64,000 nt of DNA. It comes from Carallia brachiata. Taxonomy: Eukaryota; Streptophyta; Magnoliopsida; Malpighiales; Rhizophoraceae. Made by a program: the position numbers and the translations under genes. Of this stretch, positions 10,535-21,604 are shown piece by piece (the first letter of the stretch is position 1; the number at the start of each line of letters is the position of its first letter). The notes below the pieces were generated by a model that saw nothing but the letters and a program-made list of their open reading frames with translations, was not told the origin of the DNA and made no database searches. Location: the NCBI GenBank assembly GCA_021464245.1, contig JADCRB010000002.1:4132573-4196572 (forward strand), written 5' to 3'.

Positions 10535-11900
10535 AGGGGATTGAATATGAGAGGGGTCATCTGAGAGAAAAATAATTTTTGGTGGAATAACGGAGGCTCG
10601 AGGTTTGCAACTCTTGAAGATAGGAGAATTCTGAGGCGGAGAAGGTGTGGATTTGGAGAGGTTTTAGTAAGAGAGGCCATGAGCAAAAATGTTAAAGAAC
10701 TAGCTTCAGTGAAGAAGAAAAAATTGAAGAAGAGAGTCTAACAGAAGGAAACTTAGGCTATTGTTTTATAGCTGAGAATTCAGTGAAAAGAATAAGGAAT
10801 AAAAAAAGGCAGACTCCTAAAATTGAGGAGTAGAATGCTAGGGTGTAAGGAAAAATATCTGAGACAAGAGAGAAAAATACCCAGCAAGAGTTGCAAAGGA
10901 AACAAAAATATGCTTGTATAAGGAAAGGAAGATTTGTTGCACATATTAAAAAAATTTTGTTGACTCCAATACAAAAATTAAGACGTAGAAGATTTGCTGC
11001 ACACCGAAAATTGCAGAAAGTGAACGAAAAGTTTCCATGTTCAGCAGAAAATTTAGTATATGGGAAAATTTTTGAAGTTTTGCTACACCGTGTGTGACAA
11101 ATGTGCAATTATATATATATATATATAAAGAAGACCTCCAAAAGTTTACGCAAGATAACAATTACAAAGAGCTGGACCTCGACTAAAAAACAATCGAGGA
11201 TGTTATGCAATGTATATACCCTTCCGTGCAACTGTTCCCTCCTTTTTTTTTTTTTAAACAACAAAAATAAAGTAAAATAAATATATGTGTGTGTGTGTGT
11301 GTGTGCAAGAAAATAAAGCCTATGTTACCAATATTAATAGGATGTTAAAGACAATAACATTAACAATGTTCAATATCCTCTTTTTATAATAAGGAATATA
11401 AAATATTGCAAATCTGTTGACTCAAAAAACTTTCAATGATAGCAAATGGGTGAATAGAGATATAATAGCAAATTACATACCATGCGACATTGTGCAGTAC
11501 CTAAAAAAAATGTCAAGACAATACTTACCTATGAATTAATGCACATTGCTTGCCAAGAATTGATGCTTATGCAGGACGTGTAGCACCCTTTTCTAAAAAA
11601 ATAAAACCGACAAGGTCCAAAAAGTGTGTTTTATAATGCAAAAAAAAACAGTTGAGCATGTGAGGGAATAGATAAATAAGTGACAGAGCATGCAACATTA
11701 ATATTTTTAATAGAAAATATTAAAAAGAAACGTTGATCCAAAAAAAATTTGCTTATGATAGCAAATAGAAAAAGGACAACAATATATGTACCTATACGAT
11801 AGCATAAAACAATTTTTTTTGAAATAAAAAAAGTGTGGAAAAGAAAAATAAAGAGAATATATGGAAGCTAAACAAAACGAGGGAAAAAAATGAATGAGAG
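10535..11900. other. Internal non-coding region of the copia element
   Basis: No supported coding region. It holds an (AT)n run at 11110-11127 and a (GT)n run at 11287-11304. It also has two related phrases around gaagatttg(c/t)tgcaca at about 10929 and 10988, a small local duplication. Confidence 0.5.
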
Positions 11901-11901
11901 C

Positions 11902-12290
11902 CTAAGATGCGTCCATTATACCCAAACGCTCTCTAATGCTGATGAACCTATCCTCATTTAATGGTTTTGTAAAAATGTCTGCAAGTTGGTCATTAGTCCC
12001 AACGAACTCAAGAATAATATCTCCTTTGAGCACATGATCACGAATGAAATGATGCCTAAAGTCTATATGCTTGGTTCTAGAGTGATGAATGAGATTTTTG
12101 GTGAGATTTATAGCATTAGTGTTGTCGCAAAAAATGGAAATTTTAGAAAAATGCAATTTCAAGTCTATAATTATTTGTTTCATGCAAAGAATTTGTGAAC
12201 AATAACTACCTGCAGCAAGGCATTCGACTTTGGCTGTGGAAAGTGCTACAAAATTTTGTTTTTTTACTCAACCATGAGACTAATGCATTT
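11902..12290 (-). pseudogene. Copia RNase H domain
   Basis: The frame 11902-12183 shows the C-terminal half of copia RNase H. It has I-F-C-D-N-T-N-A-I (the Asp of the active site), H-S-R-T-K-H-I-D-F-R-H-H-F-I-R-D, and then Q-L-A-D-I-F-T-K-P-L just before the end of the polyprotein. The domain degrades the RNA template during reverse transcription. The front part (about 12184-12290) is frameshifted. Its stop near 11902 marks the end of pol. Confidence 0.88.
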
Positions 12291-12426
12291 CCTAAAAGTT
12301 GGCAAGTACCGAGGTGCTTTTTCTATTAAGTCTATCACCAGCTCAATTCGAGTCTGAATAACCAACAAGATTAAATGACTCACTTCTAGGATATCATAAG
12401 CATAAACAGGTAGACTCTTTGATGTA

Positions 12427-13278
12427 TCAGAGTATCCTTTTTAATGCGACCAAATGAGACTTTTTATGTGATGATTGAAAATATGCACACAAATATACTG
12501 CAAACATAATATCAGGCCTACTAACAGTAAGGTAAAGAAGGCTTTCGATCATACATCGGTATAGTTTTTCATCTACGTTCTTACCGTTTTCGTGCTTACC
12601 AAGCTTAGTAGAGGTTGGCATTGGAGTTACGCAAGACTTTGAATCCTCCATTCCAAACTTCTTTAAAATTTCTTTTGCATACTTAATTTGGATAATAAGA
12701 ATTACATCCTTACTTTGCTTGATTTGTAGGCCTAGAAAGAAACTAAGTTCTCCCATCATGCTCATTTCAATTTCCTTCTCTATTTGAGAAACAAATTCTT
12801 TACATAAAGAGTCATTAGTGGCACCAAAAATAATATTATCCACATAAATTTGTACAATTAATAAATTTTTTTCTTTTTCTTTTGTGAACAACGTGGTGTC
12901 CACCTTACCTTTTGAGAATCTTATCTTTATTAAAAATGAGCTAAGTCGCTAGTACCAAGCTCGAAGAGCTTGTTTTAAACCGTATAAGGCTTTAGAAAGC
13001 TTAAAAACATGTTCTGGCAATTTCATGCTTCCAAAGCCTAGAGGTTGCTCAACGTACACTTTTTCAACAATATAACTATTAAGAAAACCACTTTTTACAT
13101 CCATTTGATATAAAATAAAATTTATGTAGGATGCATATGCAAGTAGGATGCGAATGGCTTCCAACCTAGCCAGAGGTACAAAGGTCTCATCGTAATTTAT
13201 CCCTTCTTTTTGATTATACTCCTTAGCCACTAATCTTGCTTTGTTTCTCACTATTTTTCCACTCTCATCTACTTTGTT
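12427..13278 (-). pseudogene. Copia reverse transcriptase (broken, YVDN active site)
   Basis: Pieces at 12949-13251 and 12427-12903 carry the copia reverse-transcriptase landmarks: K-A-R-L-V-A-K-E-Y, Y-D-E-T-F-V-P-L-A-R, Q-M-D-V-K-S-G-F-L-N and S-K-A-L-Y-G-L-K-Q-A-L-R-A-W-Y. The catalytic box is Y-V-D-N-I-I-F-G (near 12835-12846) where a functional enzyme needs Y-V-D-D. The change is GAT to AAT. A stop and frameshift near 12905-12950 separate the two pieces. The enzyme is therefore inactive on two counts. Confidence 0.92.
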
Positions 13279-14016
13279 TCAAAATACCCATTTGGTGCCT
13301 ATGATAGGATGATCGCTAGGTCTTGGAACTAGGGTCCACAATTGATTTTTCTCAAATTGTTTTAACTCATCCTCTATGGCATCCACCCAATGCTCATCAC
13401 TCAATGCATCTTTTACATTTTTGGACTCTATTTGAGAAATAAGTGCAAAGTTATTGTTCATGTTCCTAGATGATGATCTAGTTTTAATGGGGTCGAAAAC
13501 ATTACTAATAATTTGATCTTGAAATGATTTACCGACATGTTTCGATTCTTTTGGCAGTTTATGAACAACATTTTCCAAGCTTTTTGAATTTTCCAAGTTG
13601 GTAGTGCTAGCTTCAGGTTGCTCAATTTCAGTGCTAGGGACATCTTTTTGTGCTTCCTTACTGGTTGTATTACTTAAGCTCACTTCCTTGTTGATACCTG
13701 CATCATCTAAAGAATCTTCCTTTCTTGGGTTAAAGGGGTTTGTTTTATCAAAATTGGCATGCATGGACTCTTTTACTACTAATGATCTTTTATTAAAAAC
13801 TCTATATGCTTTACTAGTAGAAGAATATCCTAAGAAGATACCTTCATCGACCTTGGAATTAAATTTTCTAAGATTGTTTTTAGTATTCAAAATAAAACAC
13901 TTGCATCCAAATACTTTGAAATAATTTATTCGTGGATTTCTTCTATTCCAAAGTTCGTAGGGATTCTTTTTGAGAAAAGGATAGACTAGAACCCGGTTTG
14001 ACACATATCTTATCAT
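13279..14016 (-). pseudogene. Copia integrase C-terminal region and linker
   Basis: This 245-codon open frame begins with P-Y-E-L-W-N-R-R-N-P and continues with F-K-V-F-G-C-K-C-F and G-I-F-L-G-Y-S, the usual end of copia integrase. An acidic, variable linker and the start of the reverse-transcriptase region (H-W-V-D-A-I-E-D-E-L, then L-V-P-R-P-S-D) follow. It is the longest uninterrupted piece of the element. Confidence 0.88.
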
Positions 14017-14598
14017 ATGAACAGCTTCGGCCTATTAATATTTAGGCAAGCTAAACTCGTTGAGCATAGTTCGAGTCATCTCTTGCAAGGTTCTATTTTT
14101 ACGTTCGGCTACCCCATTTTATTGAAGCTTTCTTAAAGCCGAAAAATTATGAAAAATTTCTTGAGCATCTCAAAATTTTTCGAAGCTCTCATTCTCAAAT
14201 TCTCTTTTGTGATCACTTCTAATTGAAGTGATTGAGCTTCCTTTCTCAACTTGCAATTACTTGCATAGCCTTTCAATGGCTTTAAATGTCTCGTCTTTGT
14301 GAATAAGGAATAAGACCCATACAAATCTAGTATTGTCATCTATTATGACAAATGCATAATGTTTACCGCCTAATGTAGAGACTCTAGATGGGCCAAAAAG
14401 ATCCATATGCAATAATTGAAGAGGTTTGGAGGTGGACAATACTTTTTTACTCTCAAAAGAGCTTTTTACCTATTTTCCCATTTGGCAAGCATCATATAAT
14501 TTGTCTTTCTCGAATTTAATCTTGGGTAGTCCATCCACGAGGTCATGTTTGTTTAATTTGGACAATTGTTTCATACTTGCGTGTCCCAAGTGTCTATG
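14017..14598 (-). pseudogene. Copia integrase catalytic core (broken)
   Basis: The first catalytic Asp is in L-L-H-M-D-L-F-G-P (codon near 14401-14403), the second in R-S-D-H-K-R-E-F (near 14210-14225), and the Glu in G-V-A-E-R-K-N-R-T-L (near 14105). An upstream HHCC-type segment is present but altered. In-frame stops and a frameshift interrupt the core. The enzyme would insert the cDNA into the genome; this copy cannot. Confidence 0.85.
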
Positions 14599-15027
14599 TC
14601 ATATCCACAATTTTTCACTTATAGATGCAAAACACTTGACATTTTGGTTAGAAAGAGAGTAAAAATCGATAGCGTATACATCTTCACATCTGTTGGTAAC
14701 AAACAAAGTCTCATTTGTTTTGGAATTTGAAACAACACAAAAATCAGGTTCAAATGAGACTTTGTATCCGCTATCATAAAGTTGACTGATGCTGAGTAAA
14801 TTATACTTTAGACCATCGAATAGAGAAGCATTTTCAATAGTTGGAGAATTTCTCTTACCGACTTTTCCAATGCCGTTTATTTTACCTTTGGAATTATCTC
14901 CAAATGTTACCTTGTGCCTATTAATGGTTTTGAGTGAAAGGAAATGTTCGGCATTGTTGGTCATATGTTTAGAACATCCACTGTCCAAGTACCACTTGTT
15001 TTTCTTCAACCGACTTTTCAAATGCAC
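14599..15027 (-). pseudogene. Copia aspartic protease and pre-integrase domain
   Basis: 142 open codons. Near the start is W-Y-L-D-S-G-C-S-K-H-M, the D-S-G active site of copia proteases. Later comes L-K-Y-N-L-L-S-I-S-Q-L-Y-D-S-G-Y and the pre-integrase segment. The protease cleaves the polyprotein. The segment itself is intact but is cut off from gag by stops upstream. Confidence 0.9.
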
Positions 15028-15129
15028 CTATATAAAATTTATCTAATTTTAGGTACCCAAATTTGTTTGGGTCCTTTCAGGTTACTTTCAGTGCGTTTCG
15101 CGCTCCTATAAGAATTCCTCATACCATGC

Positions 15130-16858
15130 ATGCTTTTTCTAATATTACAAGCATGAATCATATGACCAAAATCATTGTAATAATGACATCAAACATAATA
15201 TTTTTCTTGAGAGAATGAGTGTCCACGAGATACTCGAATGAAGTTATGCATATGAGGCTTGTATGTATAAGAAGATGATCTAGATGAATCATAAATTAGT
15301 GTTTTTTGTGATGAATGATCATCCCACGAAGGCTGTGTATTATGACGTCGTGTTGAATAAGCATACATAAAAGCATGATTGTTATACTTAGAAGTGGATG
15401 CTTGTGCATTTGTGTTAGCAGCCTTGGTTTGGCTCTTATGTGAGTGAAAACCAAATCCAATTTTATCATTAAGTGGCTTTTGATATCCAATCAATGAATC
15501 AAGCTTTTCTTTCCTCTTAACAAACTTTAAAAGGAAAATTTGGAGGTCTTCGTTTTCTTTCTTAAGTTGAAGATTTTCCTCCTTTAGCTTGTTTAAAGCA
15601 ATATTGTGAGCTTTTTGCGAATCTTCACTTTCATTTTTAAGTGATTCATTTTCGCGTTTTAGGATCTCATTCTCGATTTCTATTGCCTAGAAGTGAGCAT
15701 TGAGATCACTAAATTTGGCTGTTTGCTTGAACATTTCTTTAGTCATACATTCAAGCATACTCATCATAGCATCATCACACGAGTCACAGTCAGAATTTAC
15801 CTCACTATCTTTTCCCATGAAACACATGCAACTGGCTTCGTCATCAGAGGACTCGTCGTCTGAGTTGCTGGAATCATCCCAAATAGTTTTGTAACCTTTC
15901 TTAGTTGTCTTCTTCTTTCCCTTTTTCTTACTCGGACAATTGATTCCAATATGTCTGGGTTTGTCACATTCGTAACGGATAATCTCATTTTTTTGACTTT
16001 CGGCTTGGAGGGAACGCTTGAGTAGCTTTCGGCAAAATTGTTTTTTCTTTTTAAAAATTTTGAGAACTTTCGTGCAAGCATCATGAACTCTTTTTGGTCT
16101 CGCTCATTGAATGAGCAATCATCATCGTCCTTCTCATTATTATTCTCGACTTCTTTTCTAATCGAGGTAGAGGATTTGAATGCCACGCCTTTCTTTTTCT
16201 CCACAGTTCTCTTTTTGTATGTCATCTCGTAGGTGAGTAGTAAACCCACCAATCCGTTCAACTGCAAGGTGTTTAGATCCTTTGACTTCGAGATTGCAAC
16301 AGCTTTTATATCCCATGACTCTAGATGACTCTAGAAGGGACCTTAGCAATTTTTTGACGAGTTCTGCATTATCAAAATTTTTTTCGAGATTTCTCAAAGA
16401 ATTTATAATTTTAGTAAATCTGGAATACATGTCAGTAATATTTTCATCGTTAGTCATTTTAAATAATTCATATTCATGTATAAGAATATTAATTTTACTG
16501 TTCTTAACTTGGGTGGTGCCCTCATACATCACAATAAGAGTATCCCATATTTCTTTTGCTGATTGATACGAAGAGATATAACCATATTCCTCAGGTGTTA
16601 GGGCACAATAGAGCAAGTATTTGGCTTTTGAGTTGGTATATTGAATTTTGGCTTCTTTTGGGGGTGTACTCACTTTCAGGTTTGTCAACAATGACTCCAT
16701 TTTCGATCTTGGTGATTTTTTTAGAACCTTAAGAGATAACTGGCCAAACAGTATAATCATAGCTTTGAAGATACATGGTCATTTTATTTTTCCAATAGCT
16801 AAAGTTTGTGCCATCAAAATGATAGGTCTAAGAGGATTACCACCCTTAGGGTGACACA
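15130..16858 (-). pseudogene. Copia gag (UBN2 domain and CCHC knuckles), broken
   Basis: The UBN2-type capsid domain lies in 16158-16760 (A-K-Y-L-L-Y-C-A-L, A-K-E-I-W-D-T-L and Y-S-R-F-T-K-I-I-N-S-L). The start is frameshifted and reaches to about 16858. A CCHC knuckle near 15934-15978 has its first Cys changed to Arg (R-Y-E-C-D-K-P-R-H-I-G-I-N-C). A long lysine/glutamate coiled coil follows (about 15500-15720), then a second knuckle near 15145-15188 with one Cys changed to Tyr and a stop just before it. The two-knuckle gag with a coiled coil between is a feature of some copia lineages. Confidence 0.85.
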
Positions 16859-16918
16859 TGGTTTGAAGGGAACTCATAGATCGACTCTCGGTGGTAAAAT
16901 TGGTTATTCAGAGATCGA

Positions 16919-16930
16919 GCTTTGATACCA
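16919..16930 (-). other. Primer-binding site of the copia element (tRNA-iMet)
   Basis: The - strand reads TGGTATCAAAGC two bases inside the 5' LTR. It matches 11 of 12 bases of the usual plant copia site TGGTATCAGAGC. Confidence 0.9.
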
Positions 16931-16932
16931 AA

Positions 16933-18294
16933 TGTTGGTCCCAAAAAGTACCCAAGAATGAGAGTGAATTGGGTAATCGAAAGACACAATATTAAAAATA
17001 ACAAGCGCGAAAAAATAAACACGATAATAAGTATGATGCAATATGAAAATTAAATTAAGTATATTATGAAAGTAAAATGACTGTAGATAATTAATATGAG
17101 AGCACGAATAAAAAGCGAAATAGAACTTGATAATATGAACAAGAAAGAAGATTAATCTTAATAAAATTATGTGGTGTGTGCGTAATAACAAAAAAAAAAA
17201 AAAAAATAACTAGACACAGCGATTTATAGAGGTTTGAAACTCCTATTCCTATGTCCTCTCCCCAAGGCCTTTCGCTTTAAGAATTTTCAATTCACTATTG
17301 AACTCCCCAACCGGGAGGAGAACAATTACACCACAAGATTTACGACCTTTTTACAATACACACGAGCTAGACCTCTCTTACTCTTTTTTTTTTCTATTAT
17401 AACTTTACACACTCACAAAAAAATAAATCACTCACTTAATCACTCTTTTTTTTTCTCACGAGACAACTATATGAATAAAAATTTTAAGAGCATCACACTA
17501 TAATTCTTAATAAAGCTTTCTCTCGGTGATTGTTTGCAATGGGTTGTGGCACCATGAATTTATAGGGGCCTTACAATGAAGTAGCTGTTGGTGCATTGAT
17601 GATGATTTGCAATCACACGGTTGGATTTTCTAATTGAATGTTGACCTCTTGCATGATTGATTGGCAGAATTCACACGGCTTCCTCAAATTCAGCACGAGT
17701 CATTTGCATGATTGATCTACATGACTGTTGCATGATTGAATGATTAATAGATGACTGGATGAATAATCTTCTGCATGACTGGAATTAATGCGCACAGTTG
17801 TCCACATGGCTGGCCTTATTTATTTGACCGATTTGCATGGTTGGATTGATGATGATGATTTCAATTTGCATGGCTGTGGAACACAAGATTGAAGCTGGAT
17901 GATTATGGTTTGATTGATGATGATGATTCCAATTTGCTTGGTTGTTCTACACATGATTGAAGCTGGATGATTTTCACGATTGGCAAAGATCAACGTGATT
18001 AAAGGCAGGTATGGTGTCCATGATTTTGTTCCATAATTCTTACAAATCAAAGGTTGTTTCCATTCGGTTCATACAAGACAAGAGTTATAGCACATCTTCC
18101 TTAAGGCACTCAATTTGACGCGGTTGGCATGGTCCATCACCGAGCACGGCTTCTTTGGCTACTTAATTGATTTGATTCCCATATTCATCATCAAGTTGTC
18201 AAAATATGCTAGATAAAAATTGTTGTAATTAAGGCATAAGGATATGGTACAATAAATTTATTGCGTCATCAAAATAGAGCACATGATCAATATT
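16933..18294 (-). repeat. 5' LTR of the copia element
   Basis: It is homologous to 8604-9957 over its full length. On the + strand it starts TGTTGGTCCC; the other border is set where the two LTRs stop matching (about AATATT). The same tandem duplication as in the other LTR lies at about 17843-17970. Confidence 0.9.
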
Positions 18295-18657
18295 CTCGAA
18301 CTCATCAAGGCTGGAATCGGCGACAGTGTCTCCTCTTCAACCCATGCTGCTGTTGTAATTGATGATGTTGAAACAATTGATGATTTTGAACAAAATTCCT
18401 CTACACGTTCCAGATCAAAAGAGAATGAAAAGTCTAGTTTAGTCGAGGTAATAGAGTGCGGGTTCCAACAGCACGGGCTTATTTTCATTGGCCATGTCCC
18501 TGGGCCACCCCAGTGCACGGCTTGGGATTGGCATGTCGACAATCAAGCAAACTCAGAATGTCACCACTGGGGCCACTGCACAGCTGCTGTTCAGGTCATG
18601 GCCTCACAGACGGCTGACGGCCAGCGAAGAGGAGGAAGACAACGATCTAGAGTGTAA
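18295..18657 (+). other. Coding-like, GC-richer patch of unknown origin
   Basis: Directly beside the 5' LTR the base composition rises and the + strand stays open through 18657 in one frame. The first part has a plausible protein composition (acidic and serine-rich: A-V-V-I-D-D-V-E-T-I-D-D-F-E) and ends at AG|GTAATA near 18447, which could be a splice donor. The opposite strand is also open over 18258-18542. I do not recognise the family. It could be an exon of a host gene broken by the retrotransposon, or captured sequence. Confidence 0.25.
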
Positions 18658-18953
18658 AACTAAAGCAGCAATTGTAAAACGTACTTAAAAATTGCTAACT
18701 TGGGGCAATCTTTTGGTTGGAGAAGTTTTTGTGCTTCTTTGTTTTGAATTTCTTGAGGGAAGAAGATGGGATTATCAAACAAAAGGGTTCCTGTGCAAAA
18801 CATTATCTCAGCAGAGCGCTTTTTCCCTATGTTTCTCAATCTTTTGCTTCACTGAAAGATCTAAACAAGTCGAAAAAGGATTATTAGAACCCTCATGCTA
18901 ATCAGAATAGAAAGAGTAATAAAAAAGTAAAAGAAGAAGAAGAAGACTACCTT

Positions 18954-19154
18954 TTAGGGACATCCAGGAAGAAAATGGAGTGGTTGGGGAGGTAAGAGAG
19001 AGCCGCCAGAGAGGACGTCTTTGGTGGATTTCTCAAAAAAATCATTCGTGTCTTGTGTACTTTTGTTGGCCATCCGTGCTTTCTTTCCCTTTCTCTCCAT
19101 TGTATTTTGGCCAAGATTTATGATATCTTGAGCTTTCAATTTATTCTTCCCCAT
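18954..19154 (-). CDS. Hypothetical small basic protein (66 codons)
   Basis: An ATG at 19154 in the context aaaataaATGGGG opens 66 codons rich in Lys, Asn and Gln, ending at 18954. The - strand upstream (about 19390-19155) is AG-rich without ATG clutter and resembles a 5' untranslated leader. A good donor sequence (AAAAG|GTAGTC) lies just beyond the stop. No domain is recognised. It may be the first exon of a longer gene, a real micropeptide, or chance. Confidence 0.25.
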   Translation of the reverse strand: MGKNKLKAQDIINLGQNTMERKGKKARMANKSTQDTNDFFEKSTKDVLSGGSLLPPQPLHFLPGCP

Positions 19155-19915
19155 TTATTTTTTTTCCAATTTCTTTCCACTATATGTTTTGTCTCTTTAT
19201 TCTATCTCTCTTTATGTTTGGGCTTCTCTCTCGGTCTCTCTGTGCCGTGTTTTCTCACTTTCGTTTGTACAATCTTTATCCTCAGTGCACCGCTGCTTTT
19301 CTTGGGACGTTAAGGTTAGAAAGGAGGTTTGCAAACGAAGAATGAGAGAGAGCACAAGAAGAGGGGGGATTTTGGGAGGCAAAAAGGTAATCTATTTTTA
19401 AATATCCCATCATACAAAGTACGTGACATGGATTAGTATTTTGCTATGTAAGAGAGAGATCCAACTAAGTTTACACATTAGATGACTTGGAGGTATCAAG
19501 TCATCATAAAACATTCGATTTGATAGAATGTAAATTAGTGACTTATACGCAAACTTTTTTTTAATGGTACAGATTTGAAATGAATTTTTTTTTTACAAAC
19601 CTAATTTTAAACTATTAAAAAGTTACTAATCCTAAAAAAAGAAAACTAACCCCATACCTCATTCTCTATTATCCTTTTAAAGGATTTCAATAATTACTAG
19701 GTTACTAGACTATTAAAAAAAAACTCATCAATTAATCTAATCAAATAAATTTTGAAAAAATAGCTTAGTTTGTAGTTTTATAATGTATCTTCTTCTTCAT
19801 CTGCGGCGGAGGCAGAGCTGAGATAGTTACACTCACTTACTTTAAAAGAAAAACAAATCAATTAATTCAATTTTTAAATTAAAGAATCAAGGCTCAACAC
19901 GAGGCCTCGTGCTAT

Positions 19916-19947
<32 letters not shown>

Positions 19948-20290
19948 TTTTCCCATCATTAAAATTGCATTTTAAAATTTTCACTAATTTTTTTTCACGT
20001 ACAAACACAATTTTCTTTTTACTACATAAATTAGGCTATGATTTCAATATGGACTAAAACTACGTTGACACGTTTAGTAAGATATGTGAGAGATATACAG
20101 TTAATTTAACAACATATAACGGCTTATATGTTTTTCAGTTTTCAAATTAAATATATTTTTAACGATCTAATAGTTTAAATTATTACGTGTTCAAACAATT
20201 TTTTCTGAATGTAGAAATATAAAAATAGTAAAATGTGAGTTTTTTTTCCTAATAAGATGGCATGATAGATTGGATTTATTTATAACCGCG
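19155..20290. other. Non-genic AT-rich stretch
   Basis: CT-rich sequence (19170-19260, leader-like for the - strand ORF at 18954-19154) is followed by AT-rich DNA with an AT run and a long poly-T at about 19915-19950. No further gene is supported. Confidence 0.4.
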
Positions 20291-20294
20291 ACTT

Positions 20295-20597
20295 GTTTTC
20301 CACCTTCGATCCCTCCACCCTTCCTCAACAAAGGCTGCACTTGCAGCGCCCCCCAACTATACTAGCTTTTGGTCCTCAAATTTCAGCAGCTTAGTGGCCT
20401 CCCTCGCCTGCCTTAGCTCAACCTCCATTCCCCTTTCCCGCACCACCAATCACTGTATGTCCGACTTCTCCACCGATTCCTTGTCCACCCGCCTCTATGG
20501 AGATATCAAGCTCTTCTTATTCCTTGTGATTTTGTCGCTCTGCTCTGCTTGGAATCGGTTTCTTATCTTAAGGGATGACATTTCAACCCATTCTTAA
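20295..20597 (+). pseudogene. Coding-like fragment, possible LRR-type remnant
   Basis: The sequence is C-rich and open in one frame through 20597, with an ATG at 20394. The translation is rich in Leu, Ser, Thr and Pro (S-L-V-A-S-L-A-C-L-S-S-T-S-I-P-L), which faintly resembles a leucine-rich-repeat unit, and ends in a hydrophobic segment (L-F-L-F-L-V-I-L-S-L-C). I cannot name a family; it could be a gene fragment. Confidence 0.2.
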
Positions 20598-21373
20598 TGT
20601 ATTCTACGAAGGGGATGGTAGTTATCTTTTCTCCAATTTTAGTTGGTTAAATTTATTGAGTTTTTTTTTTTTTTGGGTTTGTTTTTTTCTATAAATTTAA
20701 TTTTAATTTTGACATTATGGACTTGGTTCCCTTAATGGTCAAGGTCCTTGGTCTTACAGCACTTCAAGCTGAGACGGATTCCACTGACCTATTCCGTCTT
20801 TGTACATGTCAGATTGTTTTACACTTTAGTATGTTACATCACTAAATTATATATATATATAAAGTAATAATATTTATTCTAATTAGATATTATGATTAGA
20901 TGTTTAGAATATATTTAAAAAAATAAAATTGAAAAAAATAAAAAATTTATTAAATTTAATTTAATTAATTTAATTTCTTTTTTGATGTATTTGATATATG
21001 ATATTAGTCCATAATAAATAACATGTTTTTTTTTTTGTATATAAAAAATTTATTTCTCACACTCTCATGAAAGGTTGCGGTTACATCTCGCGGCCCTCTG
21101 TTTTAAATTATAATATTGCGCACCCTTCGATTAATTGAGACTAGTTAAAATAAATGAAAATTATGAAAATACTTTTTGTCTCTTATTTTATAACAATCCA
21201 TAAAGACCAAAAACAAAGGAAAACTAAAGGTCCTGCGAGAGAGTCGAATTCCTCGTCGACTTTTGTCGTTGTGGTCGTCGACTGGTGTTGCTGTTCGCTC
21301 TTGTTGTTCCTGATTATCGATTAGAGAGAGGAGAGTTGCTTGCTTTTTAGGAGGTGGGTCGTCCTCGTCGACT

Positions 21374-21604
21374 TTGTTGCAGGTGTTTGGGGGACTTTGG
21401 GTTAGGATTCTCGGTGTCATTGGAGTTGGAGGGGTTGTCAGATTAAGGGAAAGATTCAGAAGCCGAAAGAAAGGGGTCTTGCTGTTGCTTGTTTTCGTCG
21501 TCCTTTTGGGTGCCTTCTATCTCGTTTCGCGGTTCCGAGACCTGAACACTGGTTGTAGTAGCAGTGTCGGCGGCAACGGCGACGAAGGCAGAGGTGGAAG
21601 ATGA
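21374..21604 (+). CDS. Hypothetical single-pass membrane protein (76 codons)
   Basis: An ATG at 21374 opens 76 codons. A basic stretch (R-L-R-E-R-F-R-S-R-K-K) is followed by about 20 hydrophobic residues (G-V-L-L-L-L-V-F-V-V-L-L-G-A-F-Y-L-V) and a Gly/Ser-rich end: the pattern of a type II signal anchor such as begins many Golgi glycosyltransferases. No downstream catalytic exon follows before ZPR1. The opposite strand is also open (21145-21420), so chance is possible. Confidence 0.25.
   Translation: MLQVFGGLWVRILGVIGVGGVVRLRERFRSRKKGVLLLLVFVVLLGAFYLVSRFRDLNTGCSSSVGGNGDEGRGGR

Larger units (their letters stand above)
8604..18294 (-). mobile_element. Ty1/copia LTR retrotransposon, complete in layout but decayed
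   Basis: Read on the - strand the order is 5' LTR (18294-16933), primer site (16930-16919), gag with UBN2 domain and CCHC knuckles, protease, integrase, reverse transcriptase, RNase H, a 1.9-kb extra region, polypurine tract (9969-9958) and 3' LTR (9957-8604). Integrase before reverse transcriptase defines Ty1/copia. The element is about 9.7 kb. Every domain contains stops or frameshifts, and the second catalytic aspartate of reverse transcriptase is Asn, so it is non-autonomous. LTRs differ at roughly one base in nine or ten over the first 100 bp by eye, which points to an old insertion. I found no convincing 5-bp target duplication at its borders. Confidence 0.92.
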
